Below the pieces are notes generated by a model. That model did not search any database, was not told the DNA's origin, and saw only the letters and a program-made list of their open reading frames with translations. A stretch of DNA of 64,000 nt. It comes from Amycolatopsis balhimycina FH 1894 (lineage in GTDB: Bacteria > Actinomycetota > Actinomycetes > Mycobacteriales > Pseudonocardiaceae). Where the stretch lies: positions 7,565,533-7,629,532 of the forward strand of contig NZ_KB913037.1 of the NCBI RefSeq assembly GCF_000384295.1, written 5' to 3'. The position numbers and the translations under genes were made by a program. Shown in pieces: positions 34,901 to 48,337 of the stretch. The first letter of the stretch is position 1; every line of letters starts with the position of its first letter.

Positions 34901-36476
34901 GCTGATTTCCCCGCCGCCGCACCACGACATCTACTCCATCGAGGACCTGGCGCAGCTGATCCACGACCTCAAGAACGCCAACGAGCACGCCCGCATCCAC
35001 GTGAAGCTGGTGTCCTCACTCGGTGTCGGCACGGTCGCGGCCGGCGTGTCCAAGGCCCACGCGGACGTCGTGCTCATCTCGGGTCACGACGGCGGCACCG
35101 GCGCGTCCCCGATGAACTCGCTCAAGCACGCGGGCACGCCGTGGGAGATCGGCCTCGCCGAGACCCAGCAGACGTTGCTGCTCAACGGCTTGCGCGACCG
35201 GATCACCGTGCAGGTGGACGGCGCCATGAAGACCGGGCGCGACGTCGTCATCGCGGCGCTGCTCGGCGCCGAGGAGTACGGCTTCGCGACGGCCCCCCTC
35301 GTCGTCGCGGGCTGCATCATGATGCGCGTCTGCCACCTCGACACCTGCCCGGTCGGCGTCGCCACGCAGAGCCCCGAACTGCGCAAGCGCTACACCGGCC
35401 AGGTCGAGCACGTCGTCAACTTCTTCGAGTTCGTCGCCGAAGAAGTCCGCGAAACGCTTGCCCAGCTGGGTTTCCGCACGCTCGACGAGGCCATCGGGCA
35501 CGCCGAGCTGCTGAACACCGACGAGGCCGTCGACCACTGGAAGGCGTCCGGTCTGGACCTGGCGCCGATCTTCGAGATGCCTACGGAGACCCCGTACGGC
35601 GGCGCGAAGCGGCGCACCCGCGGTCAGGACCACGGCCTCGAGCACGCTCTGGACCGCACGCTCATCCAGCTCGCCGAGGCGGCGCTGGAAGACGCGCACC
35701 AGGTGAACATCGAGCTGCCGGTGCGCAACGTCAACCGGACCGTCGGCACGCTGCTCGGCTCGGAGATCACCCGCCGCTACGGCGGGGAAGGTCTGCCCGA
35801 AGGCACCATCCACGTCACCCTCACCGGGTCGGCGGGCCAGTCGCTCGGCGCGTTCCTGCCGCGTGGCATCACCCTCGACATGGTCGGCGACGCCAACGAC
35901 TACGTCGGCAAGGGCCTGTCCGGCGGCCGGATCGTCGTCCGCCCCGACCCGCAGGCGACCTTCGCCGCCGAAGCGCAGACGATCGCGGGCAACACGATCG
36001 CCTACGGCGCGACCGGCGGCGAGATCTTCCTGCGCGGCCAGGTCGGCGAACGCTTCTGCGTCCGCAACTCCGGCGCCACGGTCGTCGCCGAGGGCGTCGG
36101 CGACCACGCCTTCGAGTACATGACCGGCGGCCGCGCGGTGGTGCTCGGCCCGACCGGCCGGAACCTGGCGGCCGGCATGTCCGGCGGCATCGCCTTCGTG
36201 CTCGACGTCGACCGCAAGAAGGTCAACCAGGACATGGTTGACCTCCTGCGGCCGACCGCCGACGACCTGGCGTGGCTCAAGAAAACCGTGCAACAGCACT
36301 ACGATCTCACCCGCTCCGCGGTGGCGGCCTCGCTGCTCGGCGACTGGCCGCGCCGCTCCGTGGTGTTCACGAAGGTGATGCCACGCGACTACCAGCGGGT
36401 TCTGGACGCGGCGAAGGCGGCTCGGGCCGCCGGCCGCGACGTCGACGAGGCGATCATGGAGGCCGCTCGTGGCTGA
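31923..36476 (+). CDS. gltB: Glutamate synthase large subunit
   Basis: GltB (1,517 aa) makes glutamate from glutamine and 2-oxoglutarate. The glutaminase nucleophile is Cys22 after a 21-residue propeptide ([14 protein letters not shown]). The FMN/2-oxoglutarate domain contains [20 protein letters not shown] and the 3Fe-4S cysteines in [17 protein letters not shown]. The C-terminal beta-helix ([17 protein letters not shown]) is present. Full length fits the bacterial enzyme. GGAGG precedes the ATG, and gltD overlaps its end by eight bases. Confidence 0.97.
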   Translation: MIFSAIPGKQGLYDPETEQDSCGVAMVADIRGRRSHGIVTDGLAALTNLDHRGAAGAEPTSGDGAGILLQLPDALLRAEAGFALPEPDEQGHHTYAAGIAFLPEDTEQRRKAVGLAERIAVEEGLEVLGWREVPVDADRADIGPTARSVMPHFAMLFVTGEGKSGLELDRLAFCLRKRVENESVNAGCGTYFPSLSSRTIVYKGMVTPEQLPAFFADLRDERLESAIALVHSRFSTNTFPSWPLAHPFRFVAHNGEINTIRGNRNRMRAREALLESDVISGDLSRLFPICSPDASDSASFDEVLELLHLGGRSLPHAVLMMIPEAWENHITMKPERRAFYQFHASLMEPWDGPACVTFTDGSLVGAVLDRNGLRPARWWRTADDRVVLASEAGVLDVAPKDVVAKGRLKPGKMFLVDTEAGRIVDDEEVKSALAVESPYDAWLHAGLLKIAELPDRDHVVQSHDSVLRRQLSFGYTEEELKILLAPMAEKGAEPLGSMGTDTPPAVLSKRSRLLYDYFKQNFAQVTNPPLDAIREELVTCMARIMGPERNLLAPGPASCRHLKLPYPVIDNDELAKLIHINDDGDLPGFACSVLSGLYEVDGGAEALAGAIERVRREASEAIAAGARTLVLSDRDSDHRMAPIPSLLLVSAVHHHLVRTKERLRVALVVESGDAREVHHIALLLGYGAAAVNPYLAFETIEDMIGQGAVTGIEPAKAIRNYVQALVKGVLKIMSKMGISTVGAYTAAQAFESLGLAQDMLDEYFTGTSSKLGGVGLTVLAEEVAVRHRRAYPDNPTERVHRGLDTGGEYAYRREGELHLFTPETVFLLQHASKTGRAEVYRKYTDEVHRLYREGGTLRGLFSFKEGAREPVPLDEVEPAEAIFKRFNTGAMSYGSISAEAHETLAIAMNRIGGRSNTGEGGEDPERLYDPERRSAIKQVASGRFGVTSEYLVNADDIQIKMAQGAKPGEGGQLPPNKVYPWIARTRHSTPGVGLISPPPHHDIYSIEDLAQLIHDLKNANEHARIHVKLVSSLGVGTVAAGVSKAHADVVLISGHDGGTGASPMNSLKHAGTPWEIGLAETQQTLLLNGLRDRITVQVDGAMKTGRDVVIAALLGAEEYGFATAPLVVAGCIMMRVCHLDTCPVGVATQSPELRKRYTGQVEHVVNFFEFVAEEVRETLAQLGFRTLDEAIGHAELLNTDEAVDHWKASGLDLAPIFEMPTETPYGGAKRRTRGQDHGLEHALDRTLIQLAEAALEDAHQVNIELPVRNVNRTVGTLLGSEITRRYGGEGLPEGTIHVTLTGSAGQSLGAFLPRGITLDMVGDANDYVGKGLSGGRIVVRPDPQATFAAEAQTIAGNTIAYGATGGEIFLRGQVGERFCVRNSGATVVAEGVGDHAFEYMTGGRAVVLGPTGRNLAAGMSGGIAFVLDVDRKKVNQDMVDLLRPTADDLAWLKKTVQQHYDLTRSAVAASLLGDWPRRSVVFTKVMPRDYQRVLDAAKAARAAGRDVDEAIMEAARG

Positions 36477-37977
36477 CCCGACCGGTTTCCTGAAGTACGA
36501 CCGCGAAGAGCCGAAGAAGAAGTCCAAAGAGGAACGGCTCGCGACCTGGGGCGAGGTCTACGCGGACGTCGACCCGGCCGAGCGCAACGGAAAGGTGCGC
36601 AAGCAGGCGTCGCGCTGCATGGACTGCGGTATCCCGTTCTGCCACTCCGGCGGTTCCGGCTGCCCGCTGGGCAACCTGATCCCGGAGTGGAACGACCTGG
36701 TCCGCCGCGGCGACTGGGCCGCGGCGAGCGACCGGCTGCACGCCACCAACAACTTCCCCGAGTTCACCGGGAAGCTGTGCCCGGCGCCGTGCGAGGCGGG
36801 CTGTGTCCTGTCCGTCTCGCCGCTGTCCGGCGGGCCGGTGTCGATCAAGCGCGTCGAGCAGACGATCGCCGACCAGTCCTGGGAAGCGGGCTTCGTCCAG
36901 GCGCAGGTGTCCGAAGTGTCCAGTGGACGACGGGTCGCCGTGGTCGGGTCCGGCCCGGCCGGCCTGGCCGCCGCCCAGCAGCTGACCCGCGCCGGGCACG
37001 AGGTCACCGTGTTCGAACGCGACGACCGCCTCGGCGGGCTGCTGCGCTACGGCATCCCCGAGTTCAAGATGGAGAAGAAGGTCCTCGACCGGCGCCTGGC
37101 GCAGCTGCGCAGGGAAGGCACCCGGTTCGTCACCGGCTGCGAGGTCGGCGTCGACCTTTCGGTAGAGGACCTGCGCGCGCACTACGACGCCGTCGTGCTC
37201 GCGGTCGGCGCCCTGCGCGGCCGCGACGACACGACGACGCCGGGCCGCGAGCTGGCCGGCGTCCACCTGGCGATGGAGCACCTGGTGCCGGCCAACAAGT
37301 TCGTCGAGGGCGACGGCCCGCCGTCGGTCGACGCGAAGGGCAAGCACGTCGTCATCATCGGCGGCGGCGACACCGGCGCCGACTCCTACGGAACGGCGAC
37401 CCGCCAGGGCGCGCTGTCGGTGACCCAGCTCGACCAGTACCCGACGCCGCCGTCCACAAGGGACGACGAGCGGTCGCCGTGGCCGACCTGGCCGTACATC
37501 CTCCGCACCTACCCGGCGCACGAGGAGGCGGGTGAGCGGAAGTTCGCGGTCGCGGTCAAGCGGTTCGTCGGCGACGAGAACGGCCGCGTCAAGGCGCTCG
37601 AGCTGCAGCAGGTCAAGGTCCAGAAGGACCCGGCGACCGGCCGTCGCGAGGTCATCCCGGTCAACGACGAGGTCGAGACGCTGCCCGCCGACCTGGTCCT
37701 GCTGGCGATCGGCTTCGAAGGCGTCGAGGAGATGCCGCTGCTGGACGGCCTCGGCCTTTCCCTGACGCGCCGCGGCACGCTGTCGTGCGGCGCGGACTGG
37801 CAGACCGAGACGCCGGGCGTGTTCGTCTGCGGCGACGCCCACCGCGGCGCGTCGCTCGTGGTCTGGGCGATCGCGGAAGGCCGGTCGGTGGCCAACGCCG
37901 TCGACGCGTTCCTGACCGGGGCGTCGGACCTCCCGGCCCCGGTGCACCCGACGGCTTTGCCCCTCGCCGTCGTCTGA
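36469..37977 (+). CDS. gltD: Glutamate synthase small subunit
   Basis: GltD (502 aa) passes electrons from NADPH to GltB. The N-terminal iron-sulphur ligands are in [20 protein letters not shown] and [15 protein letters not shown] and NADPH sites appear as [20 protein letters not shown] and [18 protein letters not shown] 36469 sits within the end of gltB with GGAGG upstream, so synthesis is coupled and stoichiometric. A perfect hairpin (37990-38038) follows 12 bp after the stop. Confidence 0.96.
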   Translation: MADPTGFLKYDREEPKKKSKEERLATWGEVYADVDPAERNGKVRKQASRCMDCGIPFCHSGGSGCPLGNLIPEWNDLVRRGDWAAASDRLHATNNFPEFTGKLCPAPCEAGCVLSVSPLSGGPVSIKRVEQTIADQSWEAGFVQAQVSEVSSGRRVAVVGSGPAGLAAAQQLTRAGHEVTVFERDDRLGGLLRYGIPEFKMEKKVLDRRLAQLRREGTRFVTGCEVGVDLSVEDLRAHYDAVVLAVGALRGRDDTTTPGRELAGVHLAMEHLVPANKFVEGDGPPSVDAKGKHVVIIGGGDTGADSYGTATRQGALSVTQLDQYPTPPSTRDDERSPWPTWPYILRTYPAHEEAGERKFAVAVKRFVGDENGRVKALELQQVKVQKDPATGRREVIPVNDEVETLPADLVLLAIGFEGVEEMPLLDGLGLSLTRRGTLSCGADWQTETPGVFVCGDAHRGASLVVWAIAEGRSVANAVDAFLTGASDLPAPVHPTALPLAVV

Positions 37978-37989
37978 CCCGCCAAGGTT

Positions 37990-38038
37990 CGTGAAGGCCA
38001 CCTTGCGGAACTTCAAGTTCCGCAAGGTGGCCTTCACG
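37990..38038. repeat. Perfect 24-bp-arm intergenic hairpin, family A variant
   Basis: Arms 37990-38013 and 38015-38038 pair exactly around a single base (a three-base loop in practice). The arm starts CGTGAAGGCCACCTTGCGGA. It matches the 21338 and 51088 arms at most positions, and each difference is compensated on the other arm. It follows gltD and may be its terminator. Confidence 0.85.
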
Positions 38039-38150
38039 GCTTTCCGGAGCGTTACGCCAGACGGCGGCTGTGCGGTGTGTGCACGGACAATTACTTTCGA
38101 GGGGTTGTGTCGCCTTTGCGACGATTCACTTCTGCGGAAGGTGGGGCGTC

Positions 38151-39038
38151 TTGAAGCACACGAAACTCCGGGCCGCGGTGGTCACCGCCGTCCTCTCTCT
38201 CGCGTTCGCCCTGGTCGGGACGCCCGCCCAGGCCGCGCCGAAACCCTTCTGGACGCCCGATGCCATGCGGGCGGCCGTCCCGATGGACTCGCTCGTGAAG
38301 AGCCCGGCCTTCACGCCGAAGGACGTCGCACAGGGCAAGAGCGCGATCATCCGGAGCATCCCGAACGGCGGGGGTGCCTGGACCGGCGGCGGTAAAGTCA
38401 CCCAGACCGCCGGCCGCGTGTTCTTCCTCTTCAACGGCCAGAAAGCGTCCTGCTCCGGCGACGCCGTCACCAGCACCAACGGTAGCGTGGTCGTCACCGC
38501 CGGGCACTGCGTGAAGTACCAGGGCACCTGGCACACCCAGTGGGTCTTCGTGCCCGGCTACAACAACGGCAACGCCCCCTACGGCCAGTGGACGGCGAAG
38601 ACCACGCTCACCACGCCGCAGTGGGAAGCCAGTGAGGACATCAACTACGACGTCGGCATGGCCGTGGTGAACCCGCTCAACTCCCAGCGGCTCACTGACG
38701 TCGTCGGCGCCCAGGGCATCGCGTTCAACCAGCCGAAGAACCAGAGCATGTACACCTTCGGCTACCCGGCCGCGTCGCCTTACGACGGCACGAAGCTGAT
38801 CTACTGCAGCGGCACCACGTTCACCGACTTCCTGCTGACCAAGGACCACGGCATGAGCTGCACCATGACCGGTGGCTCCAGCGGCGGGCCGTGGTTCCTG
38901 TCCTTCAACGAGGGCACCGGCGCCGGAGTGCAGGCCTCGGTGAACAGCTTCGGCTACAACTTCCTGCCGGGCTACATGTTCGGGCCGTACTTCGGCATCG
39001 ACGCGCAGAACCTGTACAACCGCGCGCAAGCCGCGTGA
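38151..39038 (+). CDS. Secreted trypsin-like serine protease
   Basis: 295 residues. The start is a TTG at 38151 after GGAAGGTGGGG, giving a signal peptide (LKHTKLRAAVVTAVLSLAFA) ending at APAQA-like TPAQAAP. A propeptide-like stretch precedes the catalytic domain: His in VVVTAGHCVKYQG, Asp in INYDVGMAVVNP and Ser in MTGGSSGGPW, with cysteine pairs around His and Ser. This is an extracellular chymotrypsin-fold endopeptidase. Specificity cannot be read. Confidence 0.87.
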   Translation: MKHTKLRAAVVTAVLSLAFALVGTPAQAAPKPFWTPDAMRAAVPMDSLVKSPAFTPKDVAQGKSAIIRSIPNGGGAWTGGGKVTQTAGRVFFLFNGQKASCSGDAVTSTNGSVVVTAGHCVKYQGTWHTQWVFVPGYNNGNAPYGQWTAKTTLTTPQWEASEDINYDVGMAVVNPLNSQRLTDVVGAQGIAFNQPKNQSMYTFGYPAASPYDGTKLIYCSGTTFTDFLLTKDHGMSCTMTGGSSGGPWFLSFNEGTGAGVQASVNSFGYNFLPGYMFGPYFGIDAQNLYNRAQAA

Positions 39039-39043
39039 CCCTC

Positions 39044-39086
39044 GTCAGCCCAGGGGTGGAGCCGTGGTTCCGGCCCCTGGGCTGAC
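39044..39086. terminator. Terminator hairpin between protease and S33 hydrolase
   Basis: GTCAGCCCAGGGG (39044-39056) and CCCCTGGGCTGAC (39074-39086) form a perfect 13-bp stem six bases after the protease stop. There is no T-run. Confidence 0.6.
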
Positions 39087-39119
39087 GTCCACGCGGTCCC
39101 GCCACGGCAGGCTCGGAGC

Positions 39120-42534
<3,415 letters not shown>

Positions 42535-42538
42535 GGCC

Positions 42539-43120
42539 TTACGCCGGCGCCAGGCCGGCGGTGCGGGCCAGGGTGATCGCCTCCGCGCGGCCCCTGGTCC
42601 CCAGTTTCAGGCTGATCACCGACACCCGGTTGCGCACCGTCTTGGGGGCGATCCCCAGGCGGCGCGCGATCGCCGTGTCCGTGACGCCGCCCGCGGCCAA
42701 TGCGAGGATCTCCCGGTCCCGCGGACCGAGGTCCGGCAGCGGGGCAGGGGACAGCAGCAGCCGCGGAATCCGGTCCGCGATGCCGTCGCCGAACACGGCC
42801 GCACCGGCGGCGACGTTGTGCACCGCGCGCACGACGTCGGCCGGATCGGCGTCGGCGGGCAGAAAGCCGCGCACCCCGGCGCGCAGGGCACCGGCGAGCG
42901 CGGCGTCGTCGGCCGAAGCGGTGAACACCAGCACCGGCACGCCTGCACCGGCCGCCACGTCCACGCCCAGCGCGAGGTCGAGCACGAGGACGTCGGGGCG
43001 GTGGCGGCGCACGGCATCGAGGGCCGCGGCGCCGGTTTCCGCCGTGGCCACCACCGTCACGCCGGTGGTGGCCACGCGAAGGGCCGGCGGGTGAGCGCCG
43101 GCCAGGACGACGGTGGTCAC
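42539..43120 (-). CDS. LuxR-type response regulator
   Basis: 193 residues: a receiver-like domain (MTTVVLAGAHPPALRVATTG, phospho-acceptor Asp in DVLVLDLALG) and a C-terminal LuxR helix-turn-helix (GPRDREILALAAGGVTDTAI, IGIAPKTVRNRVSVI). The acidic pocket is reduced compared with classical receivers, so phosphorylation is uncertain. Its ATG overlaps the SnoaL-like stop. It probably regulates the adjacent genes or acts with an unlinked kinase. Confidence 0.8.
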   Translation of the reverse strand: MTTVVLAGAHPPALRVATTGVTVVATAETGAAALDAVRRHRPDVLVLDLALGVDVAAGAGVPVLVFTASADDAALAGALRAGVRGFLPADADPADVVRAVHNVAAGAAVFGDGIADRIPRLLLSPAPLPDLGPRDREILALAAGGVTDTAIARRLGIAPKTVRNRVSVISLKLGTRGRAEAITLARTAGLAPA

Positions 43121-43557
43121 CCGCCGACCGGGACATCGGTTCGGGGCCCCGGGGCGGCACCCCGGTTGTCAAGGATCGGCGGGCCCTGCCAGACGTTCTC
43201 GCGGCTGATCCGGCCGTCGCGGAACTCGCAGACGTGCAGCAACCGGAAGGTCACCCGCTGTCCGGCGGGCGCACCCGGGAACCCTTCGCCGGTCCGGCAG
43301 GTGACCTTGGCTTCGTCGACGAGGAAGTTCTCGCCGTAGAGCCGCGAGACCGGTTCGATCCGCTCGTCCAGCATCGCCGCGAACAGGTGCCGGTAGCGGT
43401 CGCGGATCGCCTCGGGGTCCCGCAGTTCCTCCACGGGGAACCCGACCGCGTCGTGCACGACGTCATCGCTGAGCGTCTCGAGGATCGCGTCGAGGTCGTG
43501 GGCCGCTTCGGCCGCGAAGTGCGCGCCGAGGATCTTGTCCATCTCTTCCGGTGTCAT
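43117..43557 (-). CDS. SnoaL-like polyketide-cyclase/ester-cyclase fold protein
   Basis: A 146-residue NTF2-fold protein: AEAAHDLDAILETLSDDVVH, then RDRYRHLFAAMLDERIEPVS and RLLHVCEFRDGRISRENVW. It is the first gene of a two-gene unit with the LuxR gene (ATGA overlap) and is divergent from a TetR gene across a palindromic site. AGGAGG precedes the ATG. Activity is unknown; these folds include ketosteroid isomerases and cyclases. Confidence 0.82.
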   Translation of the reverse strand: MTPEEMDKILGAHFAAEAAHDLDAILETLSDDVVHDAVGFPVEELRDPEAIRDRYRHLFAAMLDERIEPVSRLYGENFLVDEAKVTCRTGEGFPGAPAGQRVTFRLLHVCEFRDGRISRENVWQGPPILDNRGAAPGPRTDVPVGG

Positions 43558-43588
43558 GTGTTTCCCCCTCCTGTGATGATGCTATCGT

Positions 43589-43608
43589 CATGAGAAAGAC
43601 TTCTCATG
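43589..43608. promoter_or_regulatory. TetR operator
   Basis: CATGAGAA-AGAC-TTCTCATG is an 8-bp perfect inverted repeat located 20 bp before the TetR gene start and 31 bp from the divergent SnoaL gene. Confidence 0.6.
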
Positions 43609-43627
43609 TCAAGGAGATTTTCCCACG

Positions 43628-44224
43628 ATGAGCCGCGACAACCAGAAACAGCGCACCCGGACCGCGCTGCTCGAGGCGGCGGCCGGCATGGTCAAGGACG
43701 GGCGCCCGTTGACGGTGGCCGAGGTGGCGGAGGCGGCGATGGTGTCCACCGCGACGGCCTACCGCTACTTCCCCAGCCCGCAGACGCTCTGGGCCGCGCT
43801 GGCCGAGCGATCGGGGCAGCACCTCCACGTCGGCGGGCTGCTGGAAGAGACCGGGGAAGATCCGGTGGCGCGGATGGACGCGGTGATCCGCTACATCGCC
43901 GAGCTGCAGTTCGGCGACGAGCCGTCCTGGCGCGGCCTGGTCCGGGCCAACCTCGACCGCTGGTTCTCCCAGGGCGGCGGCTCGGCCGAAACGCCGGTGC
44001 GCGGGGAGACCCGCATCCGGATGACGCGGCAGGTCCTCGAGCCGCTCGACGGCGTGCTGCCGCCCGAGGCGCACCGGCGGCTGACGATGGCCCTGATGCT
44101 CGTCTACGGCGTCGAGGCGCTGATCGTCACCCGGGATGCCTGCCACCTGGAGCCGGAGGAGGCCACGGAGGTGATGCGCTGGGCGGCGCAGGCGCTGATC
44201 GAGGCGGCGGTCAGGGACGCTTAA
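43628..44224 (+). CDS. TetR family regulator
   Basis: 198 residues. The DNA-binding part is QRTRTALLEAAAGMVKDGRP, LTVAEVAEAAMVSTATAYRY, FPSPQTLW. AAGGAG precedes the ATG at 43628. It likely represses the divergent SnoaL-LuxR unit through the palindrome at 43589-43608. Its stop overlaps that of the convergent acyltransferase gene. Confidence 0.87.
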   Translation: MSRDNQKQRTRTALLEAAAGMVKDGRPLTVAEVAEAAMVSTATAYRYFPSPQTLWAALAERSGQHLHVGGLLEETGEDPVARMDAVIRYIAELQFGDEPSWRGLVRANLDRWFSQGGGSAETPVRGETRIRMTRQVLEPLDGVLPPEAHRRLTMALMLVYGVEALIVTRDACHLEPEEATEVMRWAAQALIEAAVRDA

Positions 44225-45537
44225 GAAGCGTCCAGCAGCCGGGCCGCCGACTTGAGCACCGCGTCCCGCAGTGAGCCGACGTCCGGGACCGCTTCGCCGT
44301 TGGCCTGGAGTCCGATGTGGACGGACTCGCGGTAGGAGGCGACCGCGATGCCGACCGCGTGGCGCGGGGCCAGCGGCACGAACGGGTAGACCGCCGCCAG
44401 CCGGGCGCCGCCGAGGGACAGCCGGGCCGGGGGCACCGGGACCGTCGTGATCACCAGGTCGAACAGCATCGGCGCGGCGAGGCCCGCGGTGCGCGTGCCC
44501 AGCCGGTGCAGCAGCGGCGGGACGCGGTCGGCGAGCAGCGGCAACGCCCCCGCGCCGCGGCCGGGGCCCGCCGCCTTGTTGCGGGTCATCGCCTGGCGCA
44601 CCAGCCGGAGCCGCTCGACCGGGTCGTCCTCGCCGACCGGCAGGTCGCACAGGTAACCCGACAGCTTGTTGCCGCCGAGCTGATCGGCCGCCCGCCCGCG
44701 CACGCTCACCGGGATCAGCGCGCGCAGGGTGCGGCCGTCGGCGCGCTGCCCACGGTTCACCAGCCACTCGCGCAGCGCGCCGGCCAGCACCGCCAGGACG
44801 ACGTCGTTGGTCGTGCCGCCGTGGGTCCGGCGCACCTGGCGCAGCTCCGTCAGCGGCAGCCGCGCGAACCCGAGCCGCCGCTCGGCGGACAGCGGCGCCG
44901 ACACCGGCGAGAGCGGCGGACGCGCGGCCCGCACCACCGACGACGCGATCCCCGCGGCCTCGTTCGCCTGGCCCCACACCGTGCCCAGCGCGCCCTTCAC
45001 CGTGTCCAAAGTGGAGCGTGGGGCCGGGATCGGCCGGGACGGCGCGGAGATCTGTTCCGGCAGCTTGACGCCGTCGAGCAGGCCGGCCGCGACCGCGTAC
45101 GCCCCCGCGCCGTCGGTGAGCGCGTGGTGCAGTTTCAGCAGCAGCGCGAACTTCCCGTCCGGCAGCCCGGTGACCAGGGTCAGCTGCCACAACGGCCGGG
45201 ACGTGTCCAGCGGCTCGGCGATCCACCGCGACGCATACGCCGTGAGCGGGTCCGGCTCGTACAGGGAGCTCAGCGTCACGTGGTGAATGTGTTCGGCCGC
45301 AACAAATCCCGGGTCCTCGGCCCAGCTGGCCGAGCCCGGCGGGAACAGCTCGGCCCGCGCCCGCTGGCGCAGCTTCGGCAGGCGGGCGGCGCGCTCGGCG
45401 AGCAACGCGGTCAACGCGACGGGATCGACCGCGCCACGGGCGGTGAAGGTGACCACCGCCCCCATGTGCATCGGAGAGGTTTCGCTTTCCAGGCAAAGGA
45501 AAGCGACATCGAGTGCGCTGAGCGGCGAGCCTGCCAT
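44221..45537 (-). CDS. Wax ester synthase/diacylglycerol acyltransferase
   Basis: A 438-residue WS/DGAT enzyme making wax esters or triacylglycerol from acyl-CoA. The catalytic HHxxxDG motif is KLHHALTDGAGAYAVA. Other family landmarks are PLSALDVAFLCLESETSPMH at the N-terminus, PLWQLTLV and GGTTNDVVLAVLAGALREWL. ATG 45537 has AAAGGTCGCC upstream. It stands alone, convergent with the TetR gene. It would serve storage-lipid formation. Confidence 0.92.
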   Translation of the reverse strand: MAGSPLSALDVAFLCLESETSPMHMGAVVTFTARGAVDPVALTALLAERAARLPKLRQRARAELFPPGSASWAEDPGFVAAEHIHHVTLSSLYEPDPLTAYASRWIAEPLDTSRPLWQLTLVTGLPDGKFALLLKLHHALTDGAGAYAVAAGLLDGVKLPEQISAPSRPIPAPRSTLDTVKGALGTVWGQANEAAGIASSVVRAARPPLSPVSAPLSAERRLGFARLPLTELRQVRRTHGGTTNDVVLAVLAGALREWLVNRGQRADGRTLRALIPVSVRGRAADQLGGNKLSGYLCDLPVGEDDPVERLRLVRQAMTRNKAAGPGRGAGALPLLADRVPPLLHRLGTRTAGLAAPMLFDLVITTVPVPPARLSLGGARLAAVYPFVPLAPRHAVGIAVASYRESVHIGLQANGEAVPDVGSLRDAVLKSAARLLDAS

Positions 45538-45723
45538 GGGCGACCTTTCCGGGTTTCGCGGGGGCGCACGGCCACGTGCGTCGGAAGGGAGGAAACCCAC
45601 TGCACCAGCCCGACGTGACGAGCGGGTGGTCGAAGTGTTTCCACGACGCTAACGACCCACCCCGTTCATCCATTCGAGATACCCCGGGCCGCGGTGCCCC
45701 GGCTCACAGATCAAAAACGGGAC

Positions 45724-46425
45724 TCAATCACCTGGAGCATGCTCGGGTTCTTCCGCACGGACCACCGCTGTCCCCCAATCGGGGGTGAGCGCGACCTGCT
45801 TTCCGACGCGGCGGACCGGCAGGCCGTTCGCCTGCCGCTTGCCGAGTCCCGGCCAGATTTCCGCGGCGTCCTTCGACGCGGCGCGGATCGCGCCGCCGTC
45901 GAGCGTCGTCCGCGTCTCCGGGATCTCGCGGTCCTTCCACTGCACGACCAGCTTCAGCGGGCCGGCCGAGGGGAGCGGCCACAGGAAGATCTCGTGGTCG
46001 ACGGCGAACCGCGTGCCGCCGACCGGTTGCGCCCGCAGGACCGGGTCCTCCGGCTCGGACGCGGACGGCACCGAGATCGTCTCGGAGCTCGCCCGGCTGC
46101 CGTCGGCGTAGAGCACGCCGATGAGCAGCCCGTTGTAGTCGGGCTTCCGCCGGTGGTCGATCAGCCCCTCGGCGGGGTTCTCCACCAGGCTCTCCCGGGA
46201 GTACACCGTGACGCGCAGTGTCAGCGCCTCCGGCCACACCTCGATGGCCCGCAGCGCGATCACCGTGCGTTCGGAGCGGCCCAGCGGCTGCGCCCACGGC
46301 AGCACGGCCGGGACGATGTGCTCGCGCGGGGGGTCCGTCCAGTGCCGGCCGTTGAACGCGTAAAGCTCCTGCTCCGGCACGGGGAACAGGGGACGCTCAC
46401 GGGGACCGCCGGTGAAGAAGCTCAT
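45724..46425 (-). CDS. Hypothetical protein, 233 aa
   Basis: A soluble protein with no signal peptide: FPVPEQELYAFNGRHWTDPP, then IALRAIEVWPEALTLRVTVY, DYNGLLIGVLYADGSR and LKLVVQWKDREIPETRTTLD. Alternating strands suggest a beta-sandwich. A length of 233 with a proline/tryptophan-rich N-terminus is typical of uncharacterised actinobacterial proteins. I do not recognise a domain. It lies between the WS/DGAT gene and the SPFH operon on the same strand, separated from the latter by a hairpin. Confidence 0.7.
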   Translation of the reverse strand: MSFFTGGPRERPLFPVPEQELYAFNGRHWTDPPREHIVPAVLPWAQPLGRSERTVIALRAIEVWPEALTLRVTVYSRESLVENPAEGLIDHRRKPDYNGLLIGVLYADGSRASSETISVPSASEPEDPVLRAQPVGGTRFAVDHEIFLWPLPSAGPLKLVVQWKDREIPETRTTLDGGAIRAASKDAAEIWPGLGKRQANGLPVRRVGKQVALTPDWGTAVVRAEEPEHAPGD

Positions 46426-46505
46426 CGGACGGCCCGCGACGCACGGTCCGGCACCATGCGCCCACGGTAGGACAAGCGAGCGGGAATTTCCGCCCCCGTT
46501 CGGGG

Positions 46506-46548
46506 GTACGGCCTCTGTGCCCTGTGATCCGGGACACAGAGGCCGTAC
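46506..46548 (-). terminator. Terminator hairpin after SPFH gene
   Basis: GTACGGCCTCTGTG (46506-46519) and CACAGAGGCCGTAC (46535-46548) are perfect 14-bp arms, with further CCC/GGG pairing inside. It begins 16 bases past the SPFH stop on the minus strand. Confidence 0.7.
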
Positions 46549-46563
46549 ACTGACCGTGACGGA

Positions 46564-48069
46564 TCAGTCGCTGAGCTTCAGCTCACCGTTGCGCCGGGCG
46601 GCCTCGTCGAGCTCCTTCTCCGCCGGCTTGCCCATGGCGTCCATCAGCTGGCGGGCCAGGCCGAGGCCGGTTCCGCCGAGCGACAGCGCCTTGGCGAACA
46701 TGTCGGACATGCCGTCGGCGCCGTTGAGCACGACCATGTGGTCGATGTTGCCGAACGCGCTCGCGCCGGCCTCGACGATCTCCGGCCAGCGCTCGGCCAG
46801 CTGCTGCGCGACGACGGCTTCCTGGTTCTCCGCCAGCGCCGCCGCGCGGGCCTTGATCGCGTCCGCTTCGGCCAGACCCTTCGCCCGGGCCGACTCCGCT
46901 TCGGCGAGCCCCTTCGCCTTCGCGGCCTCCGCCTCGGCGAGACCGCGGGCCTTGGCCGCGGCGGCCTCGGCCTCACCGGTCGCCCGGGTCGCGCCCGCCA
47001 TCGCCTCGGCACGGGCCTTGGTGGCCTGGGCCTCGGCCTCGGCGGCCGTCTTCACGCGCGTCGCGTCCGCCGCGGCCCGCAGTTCGGTCTCCCTCGCCTC
47101 GGCCTGGGCCTTGGCGATCGAAGCGTCACGAGCCGCGTCAGCTGTCGTCCGGGTGTCGTACGCCTTCGCGTCGGCCGGCTTGCGGACCTGCGACTGCAGG
47201 CGCTGCTCGGCCAGCGCCGCCTCCAGCTCGGCGGCGCGCGTCTCCTGGACGACGACCTCCTGGCGCGCGGTCGCCTCGGCCAGGGGGCCCGACTGGGACA
47301 TCTTCGCCCGCGCCTCGTCCACCTCGGCCTGGTAGCCGGCCTGCTGGATCTGGCTCTCGCGCACCGCGGCGGCCTTCTTCGCGGCCGAGACCTGCTCGAC
47401 CTCGGCGGCCTCCTGGTCACGCTGGGCTTCGGCGATCCGGGCAGACGCGGCGATCGCCGCGGCGTGCGGCTTGCCGAGGTTGAGGATGTAGCCGGACTCG
47501 TCGTCGATCTCCTGGATCTGCAGCGAGTCCACGATCAGCCCCAGCTTGATCATCTCCGTGGCCGAGGACTGGCGCACCTCGCCGGTGAGCGCGTCCCGGT
47601 TGTGGATCATCTCCTCGATGGTCAGCCCGCCCACGATCGAGCGCAGGTGCCCGGAGAAGAGTTCGTGGATCGTGTCGTTCATGCCCTTCTGCTGGTCCAG
47701 GAACCGGCGGGCGGCGTTGGCGATCGACGCGAAGTCGTCCCCGACCTTGTAGATCACGACGGCCCGCACGGTGACCGGCAGGCCCTGCTTGGTCACGCAG
47801 GAGACCTGCAGGTTGACGCCGCGGGTGTCCAGCGACAGCCGCCGCGCGGTCTGGAAGCCGGGCAGGACGTTCACCCCACGGCCGGTGATGATCTTGAAGC
47901 CCAGGCTGTCCGCCGTGTCCGCGCGGTCGACCCGGACGCCGAGCCCGGAGATGATCAGCGCTTCGTTCGGTTCCGCGACCTTGTACAGCAACCGCAGGAT
48001 CCCGAAGATCACGAACAGCACGACGACGAGCCCACCCGCCGAATACAGCAGGATTTCCACGAGACTCAT
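46564..48069 (-). CDS. SPFH/flotillin-like membrane scaffold protein
   Basis: 501 residues: one N-terminal membrane segment (about 7-28), the SPFH/band-7 domain (VNVLPGFQTARRLSLDTRGV, TVRAVVIYKVGDDFASIANA) and a long Ala/Glu-rich coiled coil (KARGLAEAEAAKAKGLAEAE repeats) as in flotillins. Flotillins organise membrane microdomains. A one-domain NfeD-type gene lies upstream, the usual flotillin partner, and both follow the PknL kinase in one leftward unit. Confidence 0.9.
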   Translation of the reverse strand: MSLVEILLYSAGGLVVVLFVIFGILRLLYKVAEPNEALIISGLGVRVDRADTADSLGFKIITGRGVNVLPGFQTARRLSLDTRGVNLQVSCVTKQGLPVTVRAVVIYKVGDDFASIANAARRFLDQQKGMNDTIHELFSGHLRSIVGGLTIEEMIHNRDALTGEVRQSSATEMIKLGLIVDSLQIQEIDDESGYILNLGKPHAAAIAASARIAEAQRDQEAAEVEQVSAAKKAAAVRESQIQQAGYQAEVDEARAKMSQSGPLAEATARQEVVVQETRAAELEAALAEQRLQSQVRKPADAKAYDTRTTADAARDASIAKAQAEARETELRAAADATRVKTAAEAEAQATKARAEAMAGATRATGEAEAAAAKARGLAEAEAAKAKGLAEAESARAKGLAEADAIKARAAALAENQEAVVAQQLAERWPEIVEAGASAFGNIDHMVVLNGADGMSDMFAKALSLGGTGLGLARQLMDAMGKPAEKELDEAARRNGELKLSD

Positions 48070-48127
48070 GGCACCGACCCCCTCGCTCTTTTTCTGTTGT
48101 GCGTGTGTTGGTGCCCCTTCTACGCCG

Positions 48128-48337
48128 TCAGCGGCTCAGGGGTTGCCACCGCTCGACGTAAACCGTCCGCGGGGGTTCGAAGTCGACCACGAGCACCTGG
48201 GTGCCGGAGGAGAAGGTCTCGTCCGGGTCGGCCGGATAGGCGTAGAACGCCTCCGTGCCGCCCCGGACGTTCAGCAGCACCTCACCGATGAGGCCGGGGC
48301 CGATCGTGCCGGTGACACGGCCACGGCTGCCGATCAA
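48128..48337 (-). CDS. NfeD-type OB-fold protein, 69 aa
   Basis: A short protein IGSRGRVTGTIGPGLIGEVL then VDFEPPRTVYVERW, the OB-fold seen at the C-terminus of NfeD proteins. Membrane helices of full NfeD are absent. NfeD and flotillin are commonly linked, so it probably binds the SPFH product encoded 58 bp downstream. Its ATG overlaps the kinase stop (ATGA). Confidence 0.75.
   Translation of the reverse strand: MIGSRGRVTGTIGPGLIGEVLLNVRGGTEAFYAYPADPDETFSSGTQVLVVDFEPPRTVYVERWQPLSR

Noticed and set aside
31827..35000. Very long open frame antisense to gltB
   Set aside because: High GC keeps opposite frames open. Its product is Arg/Val/Gly-rich with no domain, and gltB on the other strand is unmistakable.
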